Assembly: GCA_028023455.1 (NCBI GenBank)
Contig: JAQFVV010006306.1
Coordinates: 4,181,001-4,245,000, forward strand
Direction of reading: 5' to 3'
DNA length: 64,000 nt
Source: Epiperipatus broadwayi
Taxonomy: Eukaryota > Onychophora > Udeonychophora > Euonychophora > Peripatidae
The notes beneath the pieces were generated by a model, which was not told the DNA's origin, did no database searches, and saw nothing but the letters and a program-made list of their open reading frames with translations. Shown piece by piece: positions 1 to 11,169 of this stretch (position 1 is the stretch's first letter; every line of letters starts with the position of its first letter). Position numbers and translations under genes: made by a program.

Positions 1-783
1 AAATTGTTTTTTAATATAATTTTTTCATACTATGTAAAAATAATTTGACACAATAAAATGTATTCATAAACAAAAAAAAAAAAAAGGTTGGAGGCATACA
101 AAGAAGGTTGATATTCATACAATAAAGTTGAAATATACAAAAATAAATACAATTATAGAAAAAATAAAAAAGATTTATTCTTACAATAAAGTTAAAATAT
201 ATAAAAAGAATTATTCATTCAAAATATCTTCTTTTTTTTTATCATTTTCAATTTCAGATGATATTCTTACAAACCAAATATAATCTTTGACATTTCTGTG
301 AACAGCAACTTGATTTTCAAAGTCTTCAATTTTAATTCACAGTTAATTTTCTTACATATTTCATATTCATATATATTAAAGTGTCATAGTAATAAGTATA
401 CTAATAGCGTTGTAAGTAAAAAAAGATAAGGTATGAATGGCAAATTTAAAATAATTAAAATTTAAGCTGGATTTCATATTTTTAGCTTTGGCATTATCAT
501 TACTACTATTAATATAATCTGCTATTGTTTTCATTATTTCTTCTACCAAACATTATTATTAAAATAGCATTAAATAATTAGCTCAAATAGAAAAACAGGC
601 ACACATTGACTAGTTGCTACAAGCACACAGAATTTTTTCAACATCAACAATCATTTGCAAGAGGCTGAAGTATTGGATATACTTGTAAATAAAAAATTAA
701 TATTTTTGCTAAAAATCAATCATTTATACATAGTATTAAATAGTTAAAGCTTTACTTCATTAGCATATAAAATCTATATATAT
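1..783. other. AT-rich sequence without recognised features
   Basis: No coding similarity, repeat arm or RNA gene was recognised here. The sequence consists of A/T runs and short low-complexity stretches. Confidence 0.6.
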
Positions 784-850
784 ATGTTTTACGCACAGAT
801 AATGAAGCTGATAACAGTAAATAAAATAAATAAAATTATACAATTATTAA

Positions 851-894
851 AGCTGAGCGCTTTCGGGAGAATTCATACTCCCATATTCATAGCT
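851..894 (-). ncRNA. F-type hammerhead-like ribozyme motif, left arm
   Basis: Read on the minus strand: stem I strand AGCT; core ATGAATA plus one extra T; stem II GGGAG pairing with CTCCC across an 8-nt loop; GAA; palindromic stem III AGCGCT; C at the cleavage position 17; stem I strand AGCT. Compared with the hammerhead consensus, U4, G5, A6, A9, G12, A13, A14, A15.1 and U16.1 are present. C3 is A and G8 is U, so the known 3-8 Watson-Crick pair is kept as A-U. Stem I is only 4 bp. Structure is inferred by eye; activity is unknown. Confidence 0.6.
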
Positions 895-918
895 ACTAGA
901 ATTTTATTAAAAACTAGT

Positions 919-962
919 AGCTATGAATATGGAAGTATGAATCCTTCCGAAAGTGCTCAGCT
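919..962 (+). ncRNA. F-type hammerhead-like ribozyme motif, right arm
   Basis: Same layout as the left-arm motif: AGCT, core ATGAATA plus T, stem II GGAAG with CTTCC, GAA, stem III AGTGCT, C17, AGCT. Stem II differs from the left arm (GGGAG with CTCCC) by a compensatory G-C to A-T change, which supports selection on, or descent of, a paired structure rather than chance. Confidence 0.6.
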
Positions 963-1030
963 TTAACAATTGTATGATATTATTTATTTTATTTACTATT
1001 ATCAGCTTATCTGTGCACAAAGCATATATA

Positions 1031-1639
1031 TATTGATAGTAATTAAAAAAAATTATGCGAATATGCCACTTTACATAAGATTCAATTTCATTTTGTATAA
1101 AATCCTTACAAATTATACCAAAGCAGTTTTTATTGTACTTAAATTTTTTTTAAATATAAATTAAACATTTTTTTCTATGAATTAAACATTTTTTTGTATA
1201 AATTCATTTTTTTGTAAGAATTTAACTGTTTGTTTTTTATAGAAATCTCAATCTTTTTTTAAAAAGATAAAAAAATTATAAATTTACTTCCCTCCCAAAA
1301 AACTTGCTATCATAAACATTATTATTAAAGGAGAATAATAAAATAATAAATGTATTTATTCTTACAACTAGAAGAAATAGAAAAATCAATTTTATTAAAA
1401 AATTGACACAAATATGATAAATGCATATATATAAAGCATGCACAAATGTATCAACATTTATATAATAAGCAGTGACAGCACCAGGTTATTTTGCACCCAA
1501 AGTTTACAAGTGCACCCCTTATTTCACAACATGGATATTTTTTTAAATGAAATTTTAAAATTAAAAATTATTTAGACATGTTTTATTATTAATATACAGA
1601 GTAATATATATATAAATTACAATTTTTTTTTTTTTTTTG
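1031..1639. other. AT-rich sequence without recognised features
   Basis: Low-complexity A/T sequence. Nothing with coding or structural signal was seen. Confidence 0.55.
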
Positions 1640-3784
1640 CATTCAATTTTGTAAAATTTTCTACCAATTCCTTTGAATCTAACGTAGAAGGTAGATCGGA
1701 TTTGATTGAAATTATTGCCAAATCTCCTTAATCTGTTTGAGACATTGTTAGTGCAAGTATATTTCAATAAGTTTTAAGTTGGAGAAACTACGTCATCCTC
1801 CTGCAACTGAAACTGGAAGTGTTAGGAGTATTTTTAGGGTAGCAAAAATTATTAGGGGTGTGGTCAACAAATTGTTGCTGTACTATATAAAAAAGTACTT
1901 TTTGTGGCGGCATTGAATTTGAAATTTTTCAAGCTACTGCTTAAAGTTCACTGCAAAGATCCTCAGCATCAATATCTATCTGTATAGCCTTATGAGTCAA
2001 AATTTTTCACGATTTTTGCAATCGTTTAATAAATCAGTAGTCATTTTTTCAGTGATACTATATATATCATAAAGAAATCCAAATAGAATCCTGCTGTAAT
2101 CATTGGAACCTATATTCAATTGATTGTATTATCCAAAACACCACAGGAAAATTTCTATTTTGAATTTCTGCTAAGGATTCATACTTCAACTGCTGACTTT
2201 GTCTTTCTGTTTCCTTCTATTTCAAAATTCAGTTGAATCTCCAGTCAAATTTTTTTCAAAACTCTTATCAGTTCTACATTTTAAAAAGTATTTTTTGGTT
2301 ATCAGCTTCCTTTCTCTGTATCATTTTGCTTGAAATATTTACCTCATAAAGGATGTACCATGTACAAGGATACTATGAACTTAAACTTATAAATGGAATA
2401 AGTAAGGACTTTTGCTTCCTGACAGAAAGTATTTCTGGTTTTTGGGTCACCAAAAACTTGCAAGAATGCACCATATATACTAATAAGAGAATATCTTAAT
2501 GGTTTTAAAGCATCGATATGGATCTCCCATCTTGTTTCACTCCAATGGTTTAATAGTCAAGTATGAAATATGAGTAAAAAGAATTTCCCAATGATGGATA
2601 GATGCAAAGATATAATTATAAATCTGTTGAATTAAAGTAAAGAAGCTAGTGGAATCTAAGCAACACCTGATAGTCATTTACCACTAAATTTAAAAAGTGT
2701 AAACTATAAGGAATAAATAAGGCATAAGGATTTATACCTAAAACTCTTGAACATCTTTTTTTTTGCCCTTCATATTACTTCCATTATCATATTTTTACCA
2801 TGGAGATTCTCGATTGGAAATTCCAGTTGCCTTACATGTTCAATTAAAGTTTCTGTTGCTGTCTTACTATTACCCCAGATTTGGATATCTAACTATATGA
2901 TGGAATGACAATATTAACAAAATGTATAGTCATTATCAGCTGCTAAATATGAATATCTGAATGTAATCCAAGATGACTGAATAGTATTTTGCCGATTTTA
3001 CCAGGAATAAGATATTACTTTTTATAGCTTTTGCTAAGATTTTTTATAAGTTCATAATTGAATACATTTTTCTAAATAATAAATCATTCTTTCTTGATTT
3101 ATACTCTACATACATGTTCTTTCATTATAGGATCAAAGAAACCTAAATATTCAACACCTTTATTACTGGAAGTTTACAATTTTTTATTAGTATTGCAAAA
3201 TGCAAAGATTTTATGTGCCAAGAACTCTTAATTAATGCAATCAAACATTCCAATGTTTGATGCCAGTATTGTTCTCTCTGACTATTTGATTACTGAAATT
3301 ATCAACTGTTGTTTTTGTGACTAATTGCAATTCAAATCCTTTTGAAGTCTGATAGTTTTCCAAATAAGCAGTACTCCTATCATGTGAAGAAAGGATTACC
3401 CCAATATTTTTCCAGTCTTTAACTAGTGATTTTTATAATGGATGTATATTTTTGTACCAAATATTTTACAGCAAAAACAAAACAAAAAACAACTTTTGAT
3501 ACTATTGTTCAGCAGTATCTTCTTGTAGAATAAAGAGAAAATTCTTTTTGTGTGTGAATTTTGGGAAAATCATATGACATAGTCTCCTGTGGTCCATTTT
3601 GTACTAAGATTTGTTGAAAATTATAATTAAAATGAGAAGACTGATCCATAATATTACTATAATTTAATACAGGAATAGTAGTATTTTCGTTTTGTCTGTC
3701 TTCGATATCTTTGTAGTGTTTATTTTGCACATATGTTCCTAGATATAAGAGAAACACAACATTCATCTTTTGTAATTTTGGCAA
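1640..3784 (-). pseudogene. hAT-superfamily transposase relic, ZMYM1 (TTF zinc finger) type
   Basis: Reading the minus strand across several frames gives an ordered match to ZMYM1-like hAT transposases. Near 3,600 is the N-terminal 'LVQNGPQ...DFP' segment, then a 'VVFCFVFAVKYL' stretch corresponding to the zinc-binding FCFCCKLF region. Near 3,260-3,230 is 'KHWNV'; near 2,790 'YDNGSNMKG'-like sequence followed by 'GINPYALFIPYSLHFLNLVV'. At 1,730-1,860 is the hAT C-terminal dimerisation block 'ILLTLPVSVAGG-stop-RSFSKLKLIEIYL'. These proteins are RNase H-fold DDE enzymes for cut-and-paste transposition. Many stops and frameshifts show it is dead. Domain order is complete, so this is a nearly full-length decayed copy. 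Terminal inverted repeats were not identified. Confidence 0.8.
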
Positions 3785-4725
3785 TTATCGTGTTTATATT
3801 TATTAGTTGTTTTTCTTGTGCAAAGATAATTCAAGAAAGAAATCTCCTGCTTCACTAGTTCTTTGGCTTTTTCTGCTTTTTTTTTAATCCTATACTGAAC
3901 TCGAGAAAGTAATTTTTTTATCAGCCATAGTTAATTAAAAAATTATATTTTATTAATATGCTTACTTATAAAAGTATTAAAAAAAGACATAATTATTATT
4001 TATTTATAATTAATTCATCCATTTTGGGCACCAAAATTAACTTAAAAAATGTATATTTGGTAATATACTGTGTCTGGTTTCACTATTAGGAAAGTTTATG
4101 ACCATACAAAATATAATAAAACAAATTATATCAAAACATAAAACATAATTAAATCATAAATTAAAATAAACGTAACAACACAATAACATGTTTATTTATT
4201 ATCAGGAATAGGAATAGGGGAATGCATAAAAAAATTTGCATGAAAATTCCAAGAATGATCACTATTTAATTTTACTTTGGTTAAAGTACGAATAATGAAT
4301 AAAGAATAGCTTGAAGTTTTGTACCCCTTCAAAGCTTGCCTAAACAGTAGTGCCAGCCCTGATATGTACACAGAATATGACTCTATGATTTCTATATTTT
4401 AACTTTTTTATTCCATTTTGTTATGAATAAATTCACATTTTAAAAAGACTCATTATACGAGAAATAATTTAAATAATTCCTTTGATAAGAAATTGCAAAA
4501 ATAATATATCAGCCAATGACAATGTGAAAAAATACTTGGACAGAGTTTAAATATAAAATTTAATAATATTTATTGTACCAAGTATACTTTCTATACTTTC
4601 ATGTCATATTCATGGTAAATCTGAGCATTTTTTCACATTAATATTTAGAATGGCAGAGTATGGAAAAGTAATTATGTCAGTCAATAGTATTTTTACTTGG
4701 CATAATTTATTCAAAAACTGTTTAC
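3785..4725. other. AT-rich sequence without recognised features
   Basis: Possibly includes the 5' part of the neighbouring hAT relic, but no domain could be followed beyond about 3,800. The rest is A/T-rich filler. Confidence 0.5.
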
Positions 4726-4947
4726 AATAGTCAATAATATGTTTAAAAATACACATATACAAGCAACAAAGATTACAAATTATGAAATTATCATAGAAAA
4801 GCCTTTTTCGGCAAATTATGTTTTTTGCCCTTTTCAATATGTCTCCAGAACATAATTTGCCGAAAAAGGCTTTTCTATGATAATTTTATAATTTGCAATC
4901 TTTGTTGCTTGTATATATGTATTTTTAATCATATTATTGACTATTGC
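4726..4947. repeat. Perfect-looking palindrome (foldback) of unknown family
   Basis: Arms 4,726-4,820 and about 4,851-4,947 are close reverse complements, separated by about 30 bp. Similar short translated peptides appear on both strands, which is simply the palindrome read twice and not evidence of a gene. No hammerhead core was seen. It may be another member of the inverted-dimer class. Confidence 0.7.
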
Positions 4948-5269
4948 ATACTTGAAGTGCAACATAAAAAAAGAATTGGTTTTAATTCTGATTCTTTTTC
5001 TGTATAAAAATTGTTTAATATAGGAATTAATTATTTGTAAAAGCTATAACTGAAAAAAACCATTGATAGTCGATTATGTTTAAAAAAAGGTTCAGAGTAC
5101 TTCTTTTAAAAATATTTTAAATAAATTTTTATTTTATATCTACACAAAAAAAATTGTTACTTATTAGAATCATTTTCTTAATTATTGAAAAAAAAAAAAT
5201 AAGTAGAATCATTTTTTAAATCAATAAATAATCTTTCATCCCTCTTATATATTACTTTTTTATAAAATT

Positions 5270-5540
5270 CCTCATATACACTCTAATGCAATAATTATAA
5301 TTCTTTCTTTATTTTTCTACCAGTTTCGATTGTCCTGCAGTCTTCATCAGAGTTACAACATTTATACACATAATAATCGTATAACTATTATTTTATATAC
5401 ATATTAATATATACATAAAATACATATTTTACAATTTTACATTATATATAATTATATTTTATTTCTAACTCTATACATCTCTTATTTCCTAATTATTATT
5501 TCCTTACTATTTCTTTATTCTTTCTTATTTTTTACTTAGC
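5270..5540 (-). repeat. B-family dispersed repeat
   Basis: Shares long similarity with 53.74-53.96 kb: the same 'catatacactctaatgcaa' stretch, the same structured core, and the same following AT-rich tail with 'cttatttcctaattatta'. On the minus strand near 5,322-5,351 it holds CTGATGA, one extra A, stem II GACTG with CAATC (one wobble), and GAAAC. No stem I could be paired here, so a complete ribozyme is not claimed. Inverted-dimer copies of the family lie at 48.0 and 61.0 kb. Confidence 0.65.
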
Positions 5541-6059
5541 TGTTGTTTTAATATTTGCTTTAGTGTGAAATTATAGTAATATATTTTAAAAAGTAATTCA
5601 TTTACATCATAATCATTATTTGAAATACAGAATAAAATTACTAAAATAAAAAAATACTAAGTACTATTTTTTCTCTTTTTATTAAGCGACTATAATATGT
5701 ACATTAGTTTTGAAGTTTGACTGAGGGCTTATTTTCATCCCATTACGATAATTGACTACTATACAGTTTGTAAGTAAATTCTAACAAATTCCTACATTAA
5801 GACACTCTTTTAAATAGCAAAAAATTTACTGAGAAAATAACAAAAAATGTCTAATTTTATGCCATAACTAAATGAAGAAACTCTGCTTTATTTTAGAAAT
5901 CTATAATATAATAGTATATATATCATAATCTGAAATTAATAGAGAAAATAAACCTTCTGATACAATTATTCTTAGCCCTTTCCCTGACTTAATATTTTTC
6001 ACATAAATCATGGTTCTTCCTATAACTAAAGATTCAACACCACAAACTAGGATACAATA

Positions 6060-6160
6060 TATAAATGCAGTCAACACTTAAACAATACCAACATCCTTAA
6101 CAATCAATAAGATGGAAATCCATCTTTATCTATGGTCTGATATGTTTCTTTAGGGACTAA
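6060..6160. repeat. Dispersed repeat, also at 7.54-7.68 kb
   Basis: Shares 'aaacaataccaa', 'ttaacaatcaa' and 'ggaaatccatctttatctat' with 7,540-7,680. A related piece in opposite orientation recurs twice near 9,150-9,300. No coding content, so likely a short non-autonomous element. Confidence 0.5.
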
Positions 6161-6230
6161 AGATTGCAACTTGACTACAGAGAGTGAAATTCTTAATACA
6201 AAGAAGTTTCAAAAAACTTCATTAAACAGG

Positions 6231-7409
6231 TAACATGTTTCCCTGAAAATAAGACTATAATTTTTGCTCCAAAAGACATTATAGGGCTTATTTTCAGGGG
6301 ATGCATTGTTTTTTTCATATACATAAATCCACAGTTCAAATATAAAAATATACATTTATTCCAATATTTCTTTTTACATAAGATTTTTTACTCTGGACGT
6401 CCCTCCACAAATTCTTTCTTGTACTCTCCAGAATAGCTCTTTCTTTTTGTACTGAACTTATCTGGCAATCAGAATATTATTAATACCATAATCAATAAAG
6501 CAAGTCATATATAACGTGACATTGCTTTTAAAAAAGCTTTTATTACATATTAATACCATTTAAATTTACCATTAAAGCAAGTGTTAATTGAAGACTTGCG
6601 AGACAGGAATGGGTAACAAAAATGGTTATTTTTAAGAATAGTTTGCCTACACAAGAGCAATAAAAATGTAAACATAGAAATTTCAAAAAATGTTTCTTTA
6701 TTTCACACATGCATATTAAGTACATCCATTACGACAGAAGGCATATTGAATTACACTGATTCATACATGACACACCCACGTCCATCTGTTATCAAATATG
6801 CATATTGTAAACACTTTCCAAATTACTTGTCATAGCCCTGCTTGGATATTCATTTCTAAAACTTTTATTTATGAAAAAAATAAACTGATTTAACTTAAGC
6901 TAAACTTTGATAAATAAATAAAATCACTTCCATTATTTTAATAAATTCTTTCAGGAGAGAGAAAAAAGGTTACTTTTTTTATATCTTGAATATTTAAAAG
7001 CTACCATGATGAAATTCTAAAACTAAATCAAGCATTCTAGTATTAAGTAAAATAAGTACCCAAAAATATAAATTGTTTGAGGTACTGACTTATGTTAGAT
7101 AAGTTGTTTCTCTATATAGATAGAATTATGTTTATCCAAAATAATCGATGGGAGAAGATAAAAGAACCACATAATTTATATTACCATTTATTTAAAGCAT
7201 TAATGTCAATAATATTGTTTATTTATACACTCATTAGTTCATAATTCGTATGTCCATCATATGTTTCAATGGAAAATCAAAAGCCCTCTATCAGGCTGCC
7301 GATCTTAACTAGAGATTATATTTGGAGTAGGGCTTATATTATAAGCAACCTCAAAAGGCATCCTAGGACTTATTTTTTTGATTAGGTCTTATTTTCAGGA
7401 AACACGGTA
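6231..7409 (-). mobile_element. Non-autonomous pogo/Tigger-like DNA transposon with TA duplication
   Basis: Terminal inverted repeats read 'tgtttccctgaaaataagac' on the left and, after reverse complement, 'gtgtttcctgaaaataagac' on the right. Each is flanked by TA (6,231-6,232 and 7,408-7,409), the target duplication of the Tc1/mariner/pogo superfamily. A CENP-B-like N-terminal transposase scrap lies inside on the minus strand. Sub-terminal sequence around 'ttttgctccaaaagac' matches a terminus type I recall from many animal genomes. The element is about 1.18 kb and appears internally rearranged. Confidence 0.65.
6391..6465 (-). pseudogene. CENP-B/pogo transposase N-terminal remnant
   Basis: The minus strand encodes about 25 residues, 'PDKFSTKRKSYSGEYKKEFV' and a few more, matching the start of the CENP-B-type helix-turn-helix of pogo/Tigger transposases (consensus K-R-K-S-Y-S-x-E-Y-K). 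No downstream DDE domain remains before the element end at 6,233, so the gene was internally deleted. Confidence 0.5.
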
Positions 7410-7539
7410 AATATAATCTGTTCTGAAAGCAGGTTAACAAATAGTTACAATTTTCAAATTGCACTCCAACCATATATTACTTAGATCATAAAACTAATAA
7501 TGCTCAAGGGTAGATAGGTACTTAATGTAAATACATAAA

Positions 7540-7680
7540 AGCAATCAACAGTTAAACAATACCAATATCATTAACAATCAACAATCTCAATCTGTTGTCA
7601 TGGCAACCTCCTTTAATGAATAAATATGGAAATCCACCTTTATCTATGGTCTAATATGTTTATATAGACAATAAAATATA
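7540..7680. repeat. Dispersed repeat, partner of 6.06-6.16 kb
   Basis: Matches 6,060-6,160 with an extra segment 'ctgttgtcatggcaacctcc'. That segment occurs in reverse orientation twice at 9,150-9,300. Confidence 0.5.
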
Positions 7681-8096
7681 AAATAAACAAATAAAATAAA
7701 AAACTTTAATCTAAGAAATATTTTCAACAACAACAAAAAAAAAAATGATAAAAATCTCACTTCCATAGCGTGGAGAATATTTTATAAGCATATAATAAAT
7801 GACAGAAAATACTATATTACTATTCTCACTATAACAAAAAAGAAAATAACAATTTTATTAATATTACATAAAGCATTTTTGTATAAATGTCAATAAAAGC
7901 ATGCAAATAATTCATTTATAATTCTATACATGTCAATTTCAATATTATCAAATTATGAATCAGTTTTTCATGTTAAAAAACTCTCCTTTATTATTATTAG
8001 AGAGGATTTGAACTCAGACTTCCAAGCTCCCTTCAATCATCCACTCCATCTTATACAACCAATACCCATCACCACATACATGTGATAAAGATAAAT

Positions 8097-8152
8097 GATC
8101 TCCAATAAATGTATTTCATGCTGAACCAGCACTCATCAGTTGACCCAAATCA
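8097..8152 (-). ncRNA. S1 hammerhead ribozyme motif with consensus core
   Basis: Minus strand: stem I TCAA; core CTGATGA (all consensus); stem II GTGCTG with CAGCAT across a GTT loop; GAA; A15.1; a degraded stem III; U16.1 and A17; then TTGG closing stem I. GAT/ATC further out could extend stem I. Stem II begins directly after A9, as in textbook hammerheads. Stem III pairs poorly in this copy. Confidence 0.65.
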
Positions 8153-8351
8153 TTATCTCACACACATATATATAACCAGTGCTCGGTTTATATTAAAATA
8201 GCAAATCTGCAAACAGGGGTTTTGAACATGCCATCATCAGATTTTCAATGGATGGCTGAAGAGTTGGAGAAGATTGAAGTCCGTCCATTAAAGTTTGAAG
8301 ATTTGCTATCTTAATACAGACAGAGTATTGTTTATATATATATATGTGGGA

Positions 8352-8410
8352 GATGATCTGGACCAAGTGATGAGTGCTGGTTCAGCACGAAATAGGTATA
8401 TTGGATATCA
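8352..8410 (+). ncRNA. S1 hammerhead ribozyme motif, best-paired copy
   Basis: Plus strand: stem I CCAA; core GTGATGA (C3 changed to G); stem II GTGCTG with CAGCAC, a perfect 6 bp including the preferred G10.1-C11.1 pair; GAA; stem III ATA with TAT around GG; A17; TTGG closing stem I, with GAT/ATC outside it. C3 to G with G8 unchanged should impair catalysis, so this copy is probably inactive although its helices are intact. Confidence 0.65.
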
Positions 8411-9139
8411 TTTATCTTTTTCACATGTATGTGGTCATATGTATTAGTTGTGTCAGATGAAGTGGTTGGCTGAAAGGAGCTTGAAAGTCTGGGTTCAAAT
8501 CCCTTCTAATTACATCTAGCTTAAGTATATATACTATACTTATATTTATTATTACTTTTTTTTAAAAAAGTTCATTTTAATACCTCATTATCATCCCAGG
8601 CAGGGATTATCTTGTTTAAAAATAAATCCATCATTTTCAGTGTTTTCCTTCATCTCCATATGTTTTTTTTTTTTTCCTCTAGTGATATATTGATTATAAT
8701 TTAAAGAAATCTTATGAGAATAGAAAGTGTTTTTCATTCAATAGCTAGAACAAATATACAAATATTTCTCTTATCAATTCTCTGACCTTCAAATCTGGAT
8801 AAGTAACATGCATAAATTTTTCATTTCAATTATTCACTTAAATTATACTGTTGTGGTTATATTTGTTTTTATAAAGATCATGGAAGTAAACTATTTTGAC
8901 AATGTATCAAATGTTTTAAAACAAAAAAATATGTAATGAACCAAAATGAAATATATTAATACTGCTTAGGAAAAAAAAAAATATCATTAATTCAAATCCT
9001 TTCTATAAATATTCCTATAAATTTATTAAATAAAAATCAATTTTTACTTAAAAAAACAAAAACCCATTATCCAGTAAACAAGATGGGGAAAAAAACTGGA
9101 AAAGGCACTTATTTAAAAAGCCTAAATTAATCAATCAAT

Positions 9140-9300
9140 GCACAGATACTCTTGTCATGTGTTGCCTTGACAACAGTTTAAAATTGTTGATTATTATTGA
9201 TATTGGGATAGTCTAGGGATTCCACTTTTATTGCTAAAAGGAGGTTGCCTTGACAACAGTTTGAAATTGTTGATTGTTATTGATACTGTCTAAGTGTTAA
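9140..9300. repeat. Direct duplication of a short dispersed repeat
   Basis: Two copies of 'gttgccttgacaacagttt' followed by 'aattgttgatt' lie about 95 bp apart. In reverse orientation they match 7,540-7,680. Confidence 0.55.
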
Positions 9301-11165
9301 CTGGTTTTTAATGATATATATATAAAGAGAGAGAGAGAAAATACATTTATATTTGCATTAGACTACATTTTTGAATTAGATATTTAATCAATAATGGAAT
9401 AATGCTAAAAAAAATTAAAAAAAAGAAAAAAATCAATATTTACACACATCTTATATCTTAAAGTGAATAATGGTCTTCAGCCTATTTATTTAAAATGAAT
9501 AATTAAATTGTGATGTGTACTAGTAGTTCTCAATGCATCAAAAAAGATCTAAAGCTACAATCTGGACCCTTTATCAAAATAACATAAAAAGCAATGGACA
9601 ATTTTCATTTACACACAATAATAATTACTGTATCAAATTATAATAATATTACAATATTCTGAAAATATTATGACAAGATAATAAGATCCATCATTGTGTT
9701 CTTCAGTTTTCTACATATGATGATGTTGAATCTAAAATTAAAGACTCAACCTCATTGAATAGAACAGGTGAACAGGCTAAAAATAATCGATTTTCCAAAA
9801 AAGTTTTATGAGAAATTTCAGCATGATTTCACAGAATATAGTCACATCTAAATCCCAAAGAACATCTAAAAAGATGCAATATTGAGTTTCCATTTGGAGG
9901 ATATTGATGACAGTAGAAGATATCAAACAGATATATCCCCAAAAATCACATATTAGATATATGTGTCTCATGGATGTCAACATATTTGTATTCTACAAAT
10001 TAATTTATATAGTCATTATAAAACTCATTTCTAACTTTTTGTTCTTTTGTTTCTCACTTTTTTTTCCTGGAGTTAGGATGACCACCATCATTTATAAATG
10101 GGTACTAATGGTGATAAATTAACTATTATTCTATATACAAAAGAAATTTGTTTTCTAAGTGAAAAATTCTCTTGCAGGAACTAACAGATTCCAATGTACT
10201 GAGTATTTTTATTTTTAAATTATTATTATTGCGGATAATCCAGTGATAAAATAGATAGTTAACTAAAGATTCTTGAATTTATTTGCAAGTTAAGAAGAAA
10301 AGAGTAAAAGGAAAAAAATGAGGTTAGTCTAACCATTAAAATAGAATCGCTTAAACATTAGAGTAACAAACAATGAGATATACATATCTTTTTTTAAAAG
10401 AAAAAAAAATTAAATAAGGATAAAAGCGTGAGAAAAAATAATATCAATATAGTAATAACACAAACAAAAGTAATAGTTATGACACTATAGAAAAGTGTAA
10501 TAATCACACACCAATGAATCACAGGATTCTTCTAGTTTACATTCAACAATTTTATTTAAAGCAGTAAACCACACTATTTACTTTATACGAGAGCTATTTT
10601 TCCTGAGTTTGGGAATTTGTATGTTGCACTACATTTAATTCCTATTGATATCTAAATTTCAGAATAATTTATGATTATTGGCTATCAGTTAAAAGTTTTG
10701 GCTTGCTCTTGCAGTCATCTTTTATTTTTATTCAAGCAATTCATGTGATTCAAATATTTTTAAGATTTTGAACTTGTCAATTTGCTTGTACAGTAACAAA
10801 GTTCTTACACACACACACACACAATTATATACACACACAATGTGCACATTATAAAATCAAATTACAATCCTCAGCTATACACATATAAATACATATATAC
10901 TAAAATATCATATTAATTATATTTCTTGTCTTAAAATAAATTGTATTAAGAAAACAATATAAACTGCCATAAATAATCATAATCAATATTATTGGCCATA
11001 ATGTTCTACTGCTAGTTCAAACCTATCAATCAAGAAAAAAACTTATATTCTAATATTTGCACGTTTGAGCCTTTGGTAAAAGATGATATACAACAAAATT
11101 ATTACATTACTCCCAGCCTACTTTCAATATTTTCATTAAAAACAGTAATCGATACAATATAATCA
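9301..11165. other. AT-rich sequence with a short CA microsatellite
   Basis: No coding or structured element was recognised. A (CA)n tract lies near 10,807-10,823. Confidence 0.5.
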
Positions 11166-11169
11166 TATT

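Larger units (their letters stand above)
784..1030. repeat. F-family foldback element (inverted dimer)
   Basis: Two arms of about 115 bp are near-perfect reverse complements around an AT-rich spacer near 902-912. They run from the CTGTGC / GCACAG region outside to TAGCTAC at the centre. Each arm holds one F-type hammerhead-like motif, pointing outwards from the spacer. A single-arm relative lies at 20.8 kb next to a Penelope-type endonuclease relic, and another foldback relative lies at 52.3 kb. I read it as a head-to-head dimer of a short non-coding Penelope-associated repeat. No clear target-site duplication was found. Confidence 0.75.
7985..8515. repeat. S1 foldback: inverted dimer of a tRNA-like SINE carrying hammerheads
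   Basis: The left arm (about 7,995-8,215, minus) and right arm (about 8,315-8,515, plus) are inverted copies. Each runs from a hammerhead motif near the centre to a tRNA-like end with a Pol III B-box-like block (GGTTCAAATCC or AGTTCAAATCC). The central spacer contains an additional weaker inverted pair ('agcaaatctgcaaac' with 'gaagatttgctatct'). Other S1 pieces lie at 12,560-12,680 and 42,965-43,165. No open reading frame. Confidence 0.7.

Noticed and set aside
4825-5007. Short open frames on both strands with the same peptide
   Set aside because: They are the two arms of a palindrome translated twice; no start context or homology.
5322-5351. B-family core as a complete hammerhead ribozyme
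   Set aside because: CTGATGA, stem II and GAAAC are present, but in none of the four B loci do flanks form a proper stem I; reported only as a related structured motif.
8229-8247. 'gccatcatcagattt' in the S1 spacer as another hammerhead core
   Set aside because: CTGATGA occurs on the minus strand but no GAA or closing helices follow.
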